In this document: positions 43,183 to 51,090 of the stretch, piece after piece
How positions within the stretch are numbered: the first letter of the stretch is position 1
How the letters are laid out: each line of letters starts with the position of its first letter
Assembly (NCBI RefSeq): GCF_002909445.1
Contig: NZ_PPXC01000002.1
Coordinates: 62,001-126,000 of the forward strand
DNA from: Arthrobacter glacialis
GTDB lineage: Bacteria > Actinomycetota > Actinomycetes > Actinomycetales > Micrococcaceae
Direction: 5' to 3'
Length of the DNA stretch: 64,000 bases
Position numbers and translations under genes: made by a program
Notes under the pieces: generated by a model
The model's input: the letters and a program-made list of their open reading frames with translations, nothing else
The model's database searches: none
Told to the model about the DNA's origin: nothing

Positions 43183-43410
43183 CACCTATAAAACGATCCA
43201 GGGACGATTCATCTTGAGGTCCGATGACATCGAGGGCTCTACACCCAGGATCGTAATCTTGCCGAGATCCTCATGATGGCTAGAGGCCTCGCGGCGTTGG
43301 AAACCTACCGCCAGCCGTGCTCGATGTGCCGTTCGATTGGGCCCTCCGGCCTATGTCCCAGGCAAGCAGGAGCGCGTTGACGGCCCTTTAGCGCTGGTGT
43401 TCCCTTCAGG

Positions 43411-44019
43411 TCAGCGTCTTTTGGCGAGGCGGAAGTCGAGCCCGCTGCGGACTTGTGGCCACTCGGAGGCGGTGATGGAAAAGACTACGGTGTCGCGCAG
43501 GCTGCCATTGGCCAGCCGGCGGTGTGCGCGCAGAATGCCGTCCTGCTTGGCACCGAGCCTGGCGATCGCTTCCCGGGACTGCGTGTTCATCCAGTGGGTG
43601 TGGAATTCCACGACCTCACAGCCTAGGGTCACAAACGCATGTTCGAGCAACAATCGTTTGCTGTCGGGATTTGTCCCCGTGCCCTGGGCGCTGGCTGCAT
43701 TCCATGTGGAACCGATGGCCAATCGCGGCACTTCAAGATCAATGGCGTAGTAGCTGGTCAGACCGATCACCCGACCAGGTTCCCCTGTCGCAGGGTCGTT
43801 CAGCCGCGTCGTGAAGGACAGTTCGGTCCCGGCATTCTGTGCTGCCAGTCGTTGGTCGATCTCCGCTTTCATGTCGTCTGGGCGCGGCACCGTAGTGTAC
43901 CAAAGGTTCCACAACTCGCCGTCAGATGCCGCCTCGACCAGTCTGTCGTGGTGATCCAGGCTCAACGGCTCCAGGGTGACGTACTTTCCGCGCAGGGTTA
44001 CCGGTGCAATAACAGTCAT
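43411..44019 (-). CDS. GNAT acetyltransferase, RimJ/RimL type
   Basis: A 202-residue acetyltransferase with the N-terminal LRGKYVTLEPLSLDHHDRLV typical of RimJ/RimL-like proteins. The acetyl-CoA region is around AIGSTWNAASAQGTGTNPDS, and FVTLGCEVVEFHTHWMNTQS follows, with the asparagine/serine ending seen in this group. The substrate is unknown. It lies between the IS110 element and an IS110 remnant, so it may be island cargo. A -10 hexamer 6 nt upstream of the ATG suggests a leaderless transcript. The 220 bp to its left (43191-43410) show no gene. Confidence 0.87.
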   Translation of the reverse strand: MTVIAPVTLRGKYVTLEPLSLDHHDRLVEAASDGELWNLWYTTVPRPDDMKAEIDQRLAAQNAGTELSFTTRLNDPATGEPGRVIGLTSYYAIDLEVPRLAIGSTWNAASAQGTGTNPDSKRLLLEHAFVTLGCEVVEFHTHWMNTQSREAIARLGAKQDGILRAHRRLANGSLRDTVVFSITASEWPQVRSGLDFRLAKRR

Positions 44020-44025
44020 GGGAAA

Positions 44026-44031
44026 ACCCTA
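44026..44031 (-). promoter_or_regulatory. -10 element TAGGGT, leaderless RimJ-like GNAT
   Basis: On the minus strand TAGGGT stands 6 nt before ATG 44019, without a ribosome-binding site. Confidence 0.55.
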
Positions 44032-44084
44032 GCCGACTCGAGGGGGAGGTACGCCCATTAGCGTGGCGCAACAGCCTGGCATGG

Positions 44085-44234
44085 TTTCACCATCACGAGG
44101 CAGCCCATGCGCTCGGTCACTGACCGTCCAAAATATCCAGGCTGGAATGAGGGCTCATCCGTAACGTCGAAGTTGCCGCGCGCTACAGACATTGGCTAAC
44201 CGATCAAGCAGCTCACAACACCATTTGACACCTA
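44085..44234 (+). pseudogene. IS110 transposase 3' remnant
   Basis: This stretch matches the end of the IS110 element (about 43050-43190) at roughly three-quarters or more of positions. In the matching frame it reads AAHALGH, stop, PSKISRLE, stop, then RYRHWLTDQAAHNTI and the terminal stop, so two codons became TGA. It retains only the HTH-like tail and the right end GACACCTATA. It comes from a related but different element, not a copy of the intact one. Confidence 0.8.
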
Positions 44235-44244
44235 TAGGAGCATC

Positions 44245-44314
44245 AACTGACCCGCAGTAGTGGTCGAAAAACACCGCGAAATCGCGTTTTTTCGACCACT
44301 ACTGCGGGTCAGTT
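44245..44314. terminator. 70-bp palindrome, family 1 copy 5
   Basis: Same arms as 41377-41446 but with the centre in the opposite orientation; the two differ at one base when one is inverted. It lies between the IS110 remnant and the greA 3' end, and can terminate greA. The match extends one base on each side (CAACTG/CAGTTG). Confidence 0.8.
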
Positions 44315-44329
44315 GCCCAAGTGCGGGTG

Positions 44330-44824
44330 TTAGCCCTTGTACGGCTTGGCGGAGAGGATCTCCACGTCAATGTTCTTGCCGTTGGGGGCAAGGTAGCTGA
44401 CCTTATCGCCCACCTTGGAACCCATGATGGCCTCGCCCAGGGCTGAGCGTTCGCTGAACACATCAAGGTCCCCGGCACCCACTTCGCGGCTGCCCAGCAG
44501 GAAGGTGGTTTCATCTCCTGCGATGGTGGCAACCACCACCATGCCCTGCTCCACGATGCCGTCGTCGGCCGGGGCCTCGCCCACGCGGGCGTAGCGCAGC
44601 ATTTCGCTGAGCTGACGGATGCGGGCTTCGATCTTGCCCTGCTCGTCCTTGGCAGCGTGGTAGCCGCCGTTTTCCTTCAAGTCGCCTTCCTGGCGGGCTT
44701 GTTCAATCTTGCTGACGATTTCGGCGCGGCCGGGACCGGACATCTGGATCAGCTCGGCCTGGAGGCGGTCAAAAGCTTCCTGGGTCAGCCATGCAGAGGG
44801 GGGCGCACTGTTAGTAGTAGCCAC
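44330..44824 (-). CDS. greA: Transcription elongation factor GreA
   Basis: A 164-residue GreA that rescues backtracked RNA polymerase by stimulating transcript cleavage. The N-terminal coiled coil contains the acidic tip region GDLKENGGYHAAKDEQGKIE; the C-terminal domain includes GSREVGAGDLDVFSERSALG. GTG start with AAGGAGA 6-7 nt upstream. It is followed divergently by DUF4307-mca as in Mycobacterium. Confidence 0.96.
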   Translation of the reverse strand: MATTNSAPPSAWLTQEAFDRLQAELIQMSGPGRAEIVSKIEQARQEGDLKENGGYHAAKDEQGKIEARIRQLSEMLRYARVGEAPADDGIVEQGMVVVATIAGDETTFLLGSREVGAGDLDVFSERSALGEAIMGSKVGDKVSYLAPNGKNIDVEILSAKPYKG

Positions 44825-44976
44825 GAAATTCTCCTTGAATGTACAAAAGCAAAGGCCCCGCTACAGGTGGTCCGGCGCGTAAAAAGAGCTGGAAACCAAG
44901 CGGGGCAGAAGGTAATAGGGTCTAGTTTAGTCAATAAGGGGGATAAACCCAAGAATCGACGTGGTGCGTGTTACGT

Positions 44977-45456
44977 CTACTTGACCAGCCAGCAGTTTTC
45001 CACCACGCCGGTGACTGCCAGCGAGTCGGTCCGGATCTCGCCGCGCACGGTGGTGGTGCGGCCATTCTCCGAGCCGGCATCCTTGGCATTGGGGCCCACC
45101 GTGACAACATTCCAGCCCACCACGGCGTAGCTGTCATTCATGGCTTTAAGGGCACACTTGGCCGTGGCCGAGGGGTCCTTCGTCACAGCCAGGTCCACCG
45201 TTGTCATGGTGCCGTCTGCCACGTTGTAGCTAAGGATTTTTTGGGAAATGCCCGTATTGCCGCCAATAACAACCCACAAAACCCATGTCAGGGACAGCGC
45301 ACCGGCCACGACGAGCAGAATGAGTTTGCTTCGCTTGGACATGATCCGCTTGGGTGTGCCGTAGCGATTGGTTAGGCTTGTAGCTGCTGGAGAATCTGAG
45401 TTTGTCACTGCATCCACTTGTGTCTGTTCCACGGGTCCCGTGGCCTGGCCGCCCAC
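44977..45456 (-). CDS. DUF4307 domain membrane protein
   Basis: A 159-residue single-pass protein. About 40 cytoplasmic residues precede the helix LILLVVAGALSLTWVLWVVI; an extracytoplasmic domain follows with Cys in AKCALKAMN and VVENCWLV that could form a disulfide. DUF4307 proteins occupy this greA-mca position in many Actinobacteria; their function is unknown. The GTG start is likely but could be a few codons downstream. Confidence 0.85.
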   Translation of the reverse strand: MGGQATGPVEQTQVDAVTNSDSPAATSLTNRYGTPKRIMSKRSKLILLVVAGALSLTWVLWVVIGGNTGISQKILSYNVADGTMTTVDLAVTKDPSATAKCALKAMNDSYAVVGWNVVTVGPNAKDAGSENGRTTTVRGEIRTDSLAVTGVVENCWLVK

Positions 45457-45521
45457 AGTTGATGAAGGCGTTGGACTTAGACAAGTTTAGCGTTTATTTG
45501 ATCAGGGAATTTTGCCCCCTG

Positions 45522-45545
45522 GTTGTCACAGATAGTTGTCACAGA
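45522..45545 (+). promoter_or_regulatory. Direct repeat GTTGTCACAGA before mca
   Basis: Two copies of GTTGTCACAGA with a 13-nt period lie 17 bp upstream of the mca ATG. They might be a regulator site, but the evidence is only the repeat. Confidence 0.3.
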
Positions 45546-45561
45546 AATGAAGGTAACCCCC

Positions 45562-46470
45562 ATGAACGGCAATGAGCGCACTGCAGCGGAGCCGCTGCGA
45601 CTTTTGGCAGTTCATGCCCATCCCGACGACGAGGCCAGCAAGGGCGCCGCCATGATGGCCTCCTACGCCGCCGCCGGCGTCGAGGTGATGGTGGCTACCT
45701 GCACTGGCGGAGAGCGCGGCGACATTCAAAACCCCGCCCTCCTTGGCGCGCCCCATCCCTCCCGCGACATGGGTGGCGCACGCCGCTTGGAAATGGCCAA
45801 CGCCGCCAACATCCTGGGCATTTCCCAGCAGTGGTTGGGATTCACGGACTCCGGACTGCCCGAGGGGGACCCCCTGCCGGAGCTGCCGGCCAACTGCTTT
45901 GCGCTCAAGCCCCTGGAGATTGCGGCCGCGCCGCTGGTGCGCCTGGTGCGCCGGTTCAGGCCCCACGTCATCATCTCCTATGACGAAAACGGTGGCTACC
46001 CGCACCCGGACCACATCATGGCGCACAAAATCACCGTGGAGGCGTTCAACGCCGCCGGGGATCCCGACTTGTACCCCGGCACCGGCGAGGCGTGGGAGCC
46101 GTCCAAGCTCTACTACGATCTGGCTTTCAACCCGCAGCGGTTCCGTGCCCTCCACTTCGCCTTGGAGGAGGCAGGCCTGACCTCTCCCTATGCGGAACGG
46201 CTTGCCGCCTGGCTGGAAACCGACTCCGAGGGCCACTCCATGCCCGTCAGCAAGCACCCCACCACCACCCAGATTGACTGTGGCGACTACTTTGAAAAAC
46301 GTGACGACGCCTTGCGCGCCCATGCAACCCAGGTGGACCCCGACGGTTTCTTCTTTGCCGTAAGCCCGGCCATGCAGCGCAAAGTGTGGCCGTGGGAGGA
46401 CTATTCGCTGATTAGCTCCCGCGTTCCCACCGCTCTGCCCGAAAGTGACCTCTTTGCTGGCCTACGATAG
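45562..46470 (+). CDS. mca: Mycothiol S-conjugate amidase
   Basis: A 302-residue zinc amidase that cleaves mycothiol S-conjugates, releasing mercapturic acids for export during detoxification. The zinc site is HAHPDDEASKGA (H-x-x-D-D) plus PHPDHIMAH; CTGGERGDIQNP is typical. The related MshB is ruled less likely by the greA-DUF4307-mca context. ATG 45562 has AAGG 8 nt upstream; starts at 45523 or 45547 lack such a signal. It implies the organism makes mycothiol. Confidence 0.93.
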   Translation: MNGNERTAAEPLRLLAVHAHPDDEASKGAAMMASYAAAGVEVMVATCTGGERGDIQNPALLGAPHPSRDMGGARRLEMANAANILGISQQWLGFTDSGLPEGDPLPELPANCFALKPLEIAAAPLVRLVRRFRPHVIISYDENGGYPHPDHIMAHKITVEAFNAAGDPDLYPGTGEAWEPSKLYYDLAFNPQRFRALHFALEEAGLTSPYAERLAAWLETDSEGHSMPVSKHPTTTQIDCGDYFEKRDDALRAHATQVDPDGFFFAVSPAMQRKVWPWEDYSLISSRVPTALPESDLFAGLR

Positions 46471-46527
46471 ATAGTGGACGTTTCCCGCTGGCACCACGCC
46501 TGCCGGGGATGAAACGAAAGACGGATT

Positions 46528-46881
46528 GTGCACACTTTGATTTTGCTTGCCACCACTGACCCCGCAGTTCCCACGCCCGGCGGCCTGCGCCCGGGGCTTA
46601 CCGAGGACCAGATCACGCCCGGCCTGCTGGGTTTTGTTGTGACCTTCAGCATTGTGATCGTCATGTTCTTTTTGATTCGCGACATGGTCAAGCGCATTCG
46701 CCGCGTCCGTTACCGGGCCCAGGTTGAGGAAGGCCATGCGGGCGGTTCGCATGGCCCGGATGCCGAGTACATGGGCATTCCCATCATGAGGGACGACGCC
46801 GAGACCACCGTTCCAGCGCCCCGCCCGGCTCCCGCCGTGGGCAAGGAAACAGGCGCCGCTCCCGAAACGGACGCGAAGTAG
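46528..46881 (+). CDS. Small single-pass membrane protein
   Basis: A 117-residue protein with one membrane helix (LLGFVVTFSIVIVMFFLI) followed by a basic stretch (MVKRIRRVRYRAQ) and a polar Pro/Ala-rich tail, so the C-terminus is probably cytoplasmic. An equivalent gene lies between mca and the DUF255 gene in Mycobacterium. Function unknown. The GTG start is supported only by position. Confidence 0.8.
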   Translation: MHTLILLATTDPAVPTPGGLRPGLTEDQITPGLLGFVVTFSIVIVMFFLIRDMVKRIRRVRYRAQVEEGHAGGSHGPDAEYMGIPIMRDDAETTVPAPRPAPAVGKETGAAPETDAK

Positions 46882-46884
46882 ACT
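46879..46884 (+). promoter_or_regulatory. -10 element TAGACT, overlapping the upstream stop
   Basis: TAGACT begins with the TAG stop of the membrane protein gene and lies 6 nt before ATG 46891, so the next gene can have its own leaderless transcript. Confidence 0.5.
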
Positions 46885-46890
46885 TTCGCC

Positions 46891-49050
46891 ATGAACAGGC
46901 TGGCGGGTGAACCAAGCGCTTACCTCCGCCAGCACGCGCAAAACCCGGTGGACTGGCAGCCGTTTGATGCTGCTGCCTTTGCCGAAGCACTGGCACGCGA
47001 TGTACCCATTTTCTTGTCTGTGGGCTACGCCGCGTGCCATTGGTGTCATGTCATGGCGGGGGAGTCCTTTGAGGACCCCGCGGTGGGTGAATATCTGAAG
47101 CAACACTTTGTCTCGATCAAGGTGGACCGGGAGGAACGCCCCGACGTGGACGACGCCTATATGGCGGCTACACAAGCCCTCAGCGGCCAGGGCGGCTGGC
47201 CCATGAGCGTATTTCTCACCCCGGACGGGCGCGCCTTTTATGCCGGGACGTATTTCCCGCCCCAGCCAAGCCCCGGACGGCCATCCTTTGTGCAGCTGCT
47301 CACAGCAGTCCATGAGGCGTGGAGTGAACGCCGGCCGGAGGTGGAACGCACAGCCAACGAGCTGGCCGAGGCGTTGTCAGCGCCGCTGTGGCAGGTTCGC
47401 GCCGCTGCCGCCCCCGACCAAGCGGCGGGTGAGCCATCCGCCGTCGAACTTTCTTCCACACCAGCAGCCGATGGGGGAGCTGTGGCGCAGGCTGCCGTGG
47501 CCGCCCTGGCTCATGCCGAGGATCCTGAGCACGGCGGATTTGGCACGTCGCCCAAGTTTCCGCCCACCCCGGCCCTGGAATTCCTGCTGCGGTGTGCCGC
47601 CCATGACACCACCGCCACGGGCAGAGAAGCGTTGGGCCTGGCCGGGCGAACCCTGGCGGCCATGGTCAACTCGGCCCTTTTCGACCAGGTGGGCGGCGGC
47701 TTTGCCCGGTACAGCGTCAGCGCGGATTGGTCTGAACCGCACTACGAAAAAATGCTCTACGACAACGCAGGCCTGCTGCAGGCGCTGGTGCATTGGATCA
47801 GGCTGGCCCAGGCGCTGCCAGCTGCCGGGCCGACGGCGGGTCAACCGCAGGCGCTGAGTGTTGCGGATGCCCGCGGCGCGGCGCAAGCAACCATCACCTG
47901 GCTCATGGACGAATTGCGGCTGCCCGGCGGCGCCTTTGCCTCATCACTGGACGCCGACACCGTGATTGACGGGGTGCACCACGAGGGGGCCAGCTATCAG
48001 TGGAGCATGGCTGAGCTGAACGCGGCAGCCCTGGAATCAGTGGGCCCAGCCAGCGGGCAGGACGAGGCTGGACGTCTGGCACGGTTGGTTGCCGGGTTCA
48101 TGAACATCCCGGGCACGGGAACAGCACCTTTCCATCCGGGCCGCCCCTTGGACTCCCACGAGCGCGACGCCTGGAACATGATCATTCCGGCCTTGCTGCG
48201 CCGGCGCGAACAGCGGACCATGCCGGCCCGGGACGACAAAGTGGTTGCCGCGTGGAACGGGCAGTTGCTCTCCGCACTTGTCGAGGCCGCCATGGTCCTG
48301 GACCGGGCGGACTACCTGGCTGCCGCCGTCGAACTTGGGGAGTACCTGCACGCAGCCCACTGGTCTGGGCAGCTGTTCAGGGTGTCCCACGATGGCCGGG
48401 CGCGCGGCATCAAGGGGCTGCTGGAGGATTACGCCTCCTGTGCCAACGGTTTCCTGTCCTTGTATGCGGCCACGGGGGAGCAGCGGTTCTTTGAGTTTGC
48501 CGGGACCCTGATGGGCGCACTCGAAACGGAATTCATGGTCGACGGCGTGGTGTTGAACAATGCGGCGGAGAACGCTTTGGCGGGATCCAAGTATGCCGAT
48601 CCCTTCGACAATGCGAGCGCCAGTGGGGTGGCGCTGCTGGCGCAGGCGTTGACAACGTGGGCCGCATACACCGGATCCAGACACCATCGAAGTCTGGCGG
48701 AGGGGCTGCTGGCATCGTTGCCGGACCTGGCGCGCCGGGCGCCGCGGGCAGCAGGTGGACTGCTCGCGGTGGCCCAGGCCCAGATGGCAGGGCCGCTGGA
48801 GGTGGCCATTGTGGGTCCAGCCGGTCCGGAACGTGACGCCCTGGTGCGGCAGGCGTGGCTGGCCACCTCACCGGGCGCCGCGATAGCTGTGTGGGATGGT
48901 GTTGGCCCGGCGCCGGTGCCCCTGTTTGAGGGCCGAGGGCTGTCCGGTGAACCCGCCGGTGGCGGCCAGCCGCTGGGCTATGTCTGCCGGAACATGGTGT
49001 GCGCCCGGCCCGTTGCCACCCCGCAGGAACTAGCCGCGCTGCTGTCCTGA
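46891..49050 (+). CDS. Thioredoxin-domain DUF255 protein (YyaL/SSP411-like)
   Basis: A 719-residue protein. The N-terminal thioredoxin-like DUF255 domain (about 1-165) has the CxxC-type site AACHWCHVMAGESF and the loop GGWPMSVFLTPDG. The rest is an (alpha/alpha)6 glycosidase-like barrel (about 190-700), with HYEKMLYDNA and ARDDKVVAAWNGQLLSAL. The family is widespread and poorly understood. Synteny with Mycobacterium holds on both sides. It uses the leaderless start at 46891. Confidence 0.9.
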   Translation: MNRLAGEPSAYLRQHAQNPVDWQPFDAAAFAEALARDVPIFLSVGYAACHWCHVMAGESFEDPAVGEYLKQHFVSIKVDREERPDVDDAYMAATQALSGQGGWPMSVFLTPDGRAFYAGTYFPPQPSPGRPSFVQLLTAVHEAWSERRPEVERTANELAEALSAPLWQVRAAAAPDQAAGEPSAVELSSTPAADGGAVAQAAVAALAHAEDPEHGGFGTSPKFPPTPALEFLLRCAAHDTTATGREALGLAGRTLAAMVNSALFDQVGGGFARYSVSADWSEPHYEKMLYDNAGLLQALVHWIRLAQALPAAGPTAGQPQALSVADARGAAQATITWLMDELRLPGGAFASSLDADTVIDGVHHEGASYQWSMAELNAAALESVGPASGQDEAGRLARLVAGFMNIPGTGTAPFHPGRPLDSHERDAWNMIIPALLRRREQRTMPARDDKVVAAWNGQLLSALVEAAMVLDRADYLAAAVELGEYLHAAHWSGQLFRVSHDGRARGIKGLLEDYASCANGFLSLYAATGEQRFFEFAGTLMGALETEFMVDGVVLNNAAENALAGSKYADPFDNASASGVALLAQALTTWAAYTGSRHHRSLAEGLLASLPDLARRAPRAAGGLLAVAQAQMAGPLEVAIVGPAGPERDALVRQAWLATSPGAAIAVWDGVGPAPVPLFEGRGLSGEPAGGGQPLGYVCRNMVCARPVATPQELAALLS

Positions 49051-49198
49051 CGGGTTGCCTGCCGGCTGCCGTGGGCCTGGGCGAATTTTTTTGCTGCGCC
49101 TGAGAGCCATCCCACACAATCCGCCGCGCTCGGCTAGATTGTTGAGAACACTTCTCCGTCCGGGGATCTGTGGGGAGATTCGAAGAAGGAAACCAGAA

Positions 49199-50275
49199 AT
49201 GCGTGTACTGCGCCGTGTCATTTTTCCAATTGTGTGGGTGTTGATTTTTGCCGTCATAGCCTTGGCTTTGGTCAAGTTGGCCTTCATTGACGGGCTTAGG
49301 AACGACGGCGAACAGCTGGTGCCCCAAGCCCAGATCGCGGCACCCGTCATTGCGGCAAACCGTGCCACCGTGACCAACACGGTGGAACTGGCTGGAACGG
49401 TGCAAAGTGATGCTGCCGTGCCCGTGCGTGCCACCGCGGCGGGCAAAGTGGTGTTCTTCTTCGTTGACAAGGGTGCCCAGCTGGCCGCAGGGGACCGCAT
49501 CCTTCAGATCCGCAGCGAAGTAGTCCCCGATCCCAGCACCGCTGCGGCTACCACGGACGACGGCGCCTCGGCGGACACGGCGAAAGCCCTGCCAGCGGCT
49601 CCGAGCTACACATACACTGATGTGCTGGCCCCCGTGGCCGGTACCTTGGAAACCCTGGCACTGCTGTTGAACCAGGAGGTCAGTGTGGGGGACAACGCCG
49701 GCTCAGTCAGCCCGGGCACCTTCTCCATCACAGGAGCCTTGACCACGGCCCAGCAATTCCGTCTCCTGGGCAAGCCAGCCACGGCCACCGGCACCATCAC
49801 TACCGGCCCGGCACCCTTCACCTGCAGCAACGTTCAATTGGGTAACAAGAAGACCCAGGACACTGGCGGTGTTGGGGCCTCAATGGTGCCAGCGGCCATG
49901 GTGGGGCCCATTGAGCCGGTGGCACCCGCTGAGAGCGGCGCAGGCCAAGTCACCTGCGCCGTCCCCGCCGGGACGGCAGTGTTCGCCGGGCTGGGTGCAA
50001 CCATCACCCTGACCGCCGGTGAAGCGAAAGACGTGTTGACACTGCCGCTGACTGCCGTCAAGGGCACTGTGCAGAACGGGGTGGTCTGGGTTCCCGCCGT
50101 CGACGGGAACGGGGTACCGCAGGAGCGCCCGGTGGTGTTGGGACTGAACGACGGCGACAAGGTCGAGATCAGTTCCGGGCTGGCCGAGGGCGAACAGGTG
50201 CTGGAGTTTGTGCCCGGCATGGATGCCGCGGTGCCTAACGGGCAGATGCCCGGCATCGGCCCGATGGGTGGCTGA
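49199..50275 (+). CDS. Membrane-fusion (HlyD/RND adaptor-like) protein
   Basis: A 358-residue protein with an N-terminal signal anchor (IFPIVWVLIFAVIALALVKL), a lipoyl-like half near VPVRATAAGKVVFFFVDKGA, and a second half near YTDVLAPVAGTLETLALL. The beta-barrel region follows, with Cys in FTCSNVQLG and QVTCAVPAG. It is the adaptor of a three-gene MacAB-like system, here in a monoderm, where it may guide a substrate through peptidoglycan. ATG 49199 with AAGGAAAC upstream is the start; an upstream extension lacks signals. Confidence 0.85.
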   Translation: MRVLRRVIFPIVWVLIFAVIALALVKLAFIDGLRNDGEQLVPQAQIAAPVIAANRATVTNTVELAGTVQSDAAVPVRATAAGKVVFFFVDKGAQLAAGDRILQIRSEVVPDPSTAAATTDDGASADTAKALPAAPSYTYTDVLAPVAGTLETLALLLNQEVSVGDNAGSVSPGTFSITGALTTAQQFRLLGKPATATGTITTGPAPFTCSNVQLGNKKTQDTGGVGASMVPAAMVGPIEPVAPAESGAGQVTCAVPAGTAVFAGLGATITLTAGEAKDVLTLPLTAVKGTVQNGVVWVPAVDGNGVPQERPVVLGLNDGDKVEISSGLAEGEQVLEFVPGMDAAVPNGQMPGIGPMGG

Positions 50276-50277
50276 GG

Positions 50278-51090
50278 ATGACGAGCATATTCACGCACGA
50301 CGACGAAGACATAGCCAACGAAGAGTACCTGGCTGGCGAAAGCCCCGCCGACAACAATGATGACAGCGCGCCGCTGGTGGATTTGCGCAACGTCACCCGC
50401 AGTGTGGTGTTGGCTGATGATCAGCAACTGCACATTCTGCGCGGTGTAGACCTGCAAATCCGGGTGGGCGACCATACGGCAATAGTGGGGCGCTCGGGTT
50501 GCGGAAAATCCACCCTGTTGAACATCCTGGGCCTGCTCGATGTGCCCAGCAGCGGCCAGATGCTCTTTGACGGGACCCCCGTGGAAAGACTGCGCAGCAA
50601 CACCCGGGCAAAATTGCGCGGTTCCAGCATCGGTTTTGTATTCCAACAGTTCAACCTGCTGCCGGGGCGTACAGCCCTGGAAAACGTGGTGACACCCCTG
50701 CTCTATGCGGGGCGGAAAGAATTTTGGCGGCGCAACACGCTTGGCATGGAGATACTGGACCGGGTCGGACTCGCTGCCCGGGCCGGCACGCAGCCCCACA
50801 TGCTCTCCGGCGGTGAGCAGCAGCGCGTGGCGATTGCCCGTGCCTTGGTGCGCAGGCCCCGGCTGATTCTGGCGGACGAACCGACGGGTGCCTTGGATGT
50901 GGAGACGGGCCAGGCCGTGATGGATCTGCTGGACACCATTGCCACCGAATCCGGGGCCGCCCTGGTGACCATCACCCATGACCTCAATGTGGCCGCACGG
51001 GCCCGCACCAGGTACCGCCTGGACGCCGGTGTCCTTTCCTCCTCGGATGGGATGCCAGTCAATGACGTCCTGATGGGGGTCAGCGCATGA
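50278..51090 (+). CDS. MacB-type ABC ATPase
   Basis: A 270-residue ATPase of the LolD/MacB group. An acidic N-terminus of about 35 residues is followed by Walker A GRSGCGKSTLLN, the Q-loop region FVFQQFNLLPGRTALENV, signature LSGGEQQRVAIARAL and Walker B LILADEPTGALD. It starts 2 bp after the adaptor stop and overlaps the permease start by ATGA, so all three are one operon. Confidence 0.93.
   Translation: MTSIFTHDDEDIANEEYLAGESPADNNDDSAPLVDLRNVTRSVVLADDQQLHILRGVDLQIRVGDHTAIVGRSGCGKSTLLNILGLLDVPSSGQMLFDGTPVERLRSNTRAKLRGSSIGFVFQQFNLLPGRTALENVVTPLLYAGRKEFWRRNTLGMEILDRVGLAARAGTQPHMLSGGEQQRVAIARALVRRPRLILADEPTGALDVETGQAVMDLLDTIATESGAALVTITHDLNVAARARTRYRLDAGVLSSSDGMPVNDVLMGVSA

Larger units (their letters stand above)
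41702..43190 (+). mobile_element. IS110-family insertion sequence (ends approximate)
   Basis: One transposase gene with a long 5' non-coding end and a very short 3' end, as is usual for IS110. The right boundary is placed near 43190 because similarity to the remnant at 44085-44234 stops just after GACACCTATA. The left boundary is unknown and set here after the ilvA repeat. IS110 elements lack terminal inverted repeats, so the ends cannot be read directly. Confidence 0.65.

Noticed and set aside
43191-43410. Possible gene fragment between the IS110 element and the GNAT
   Set aside because: No frame resembles a known protein and no start signal or repeat was found.
44853-44909. GCCCCGC/GCGGGGC pairing between greA and DUF4307
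   Set aside because: The arms are only 7 bp with a loop of about 40 nt; too weak to call a terminator or leader structure.
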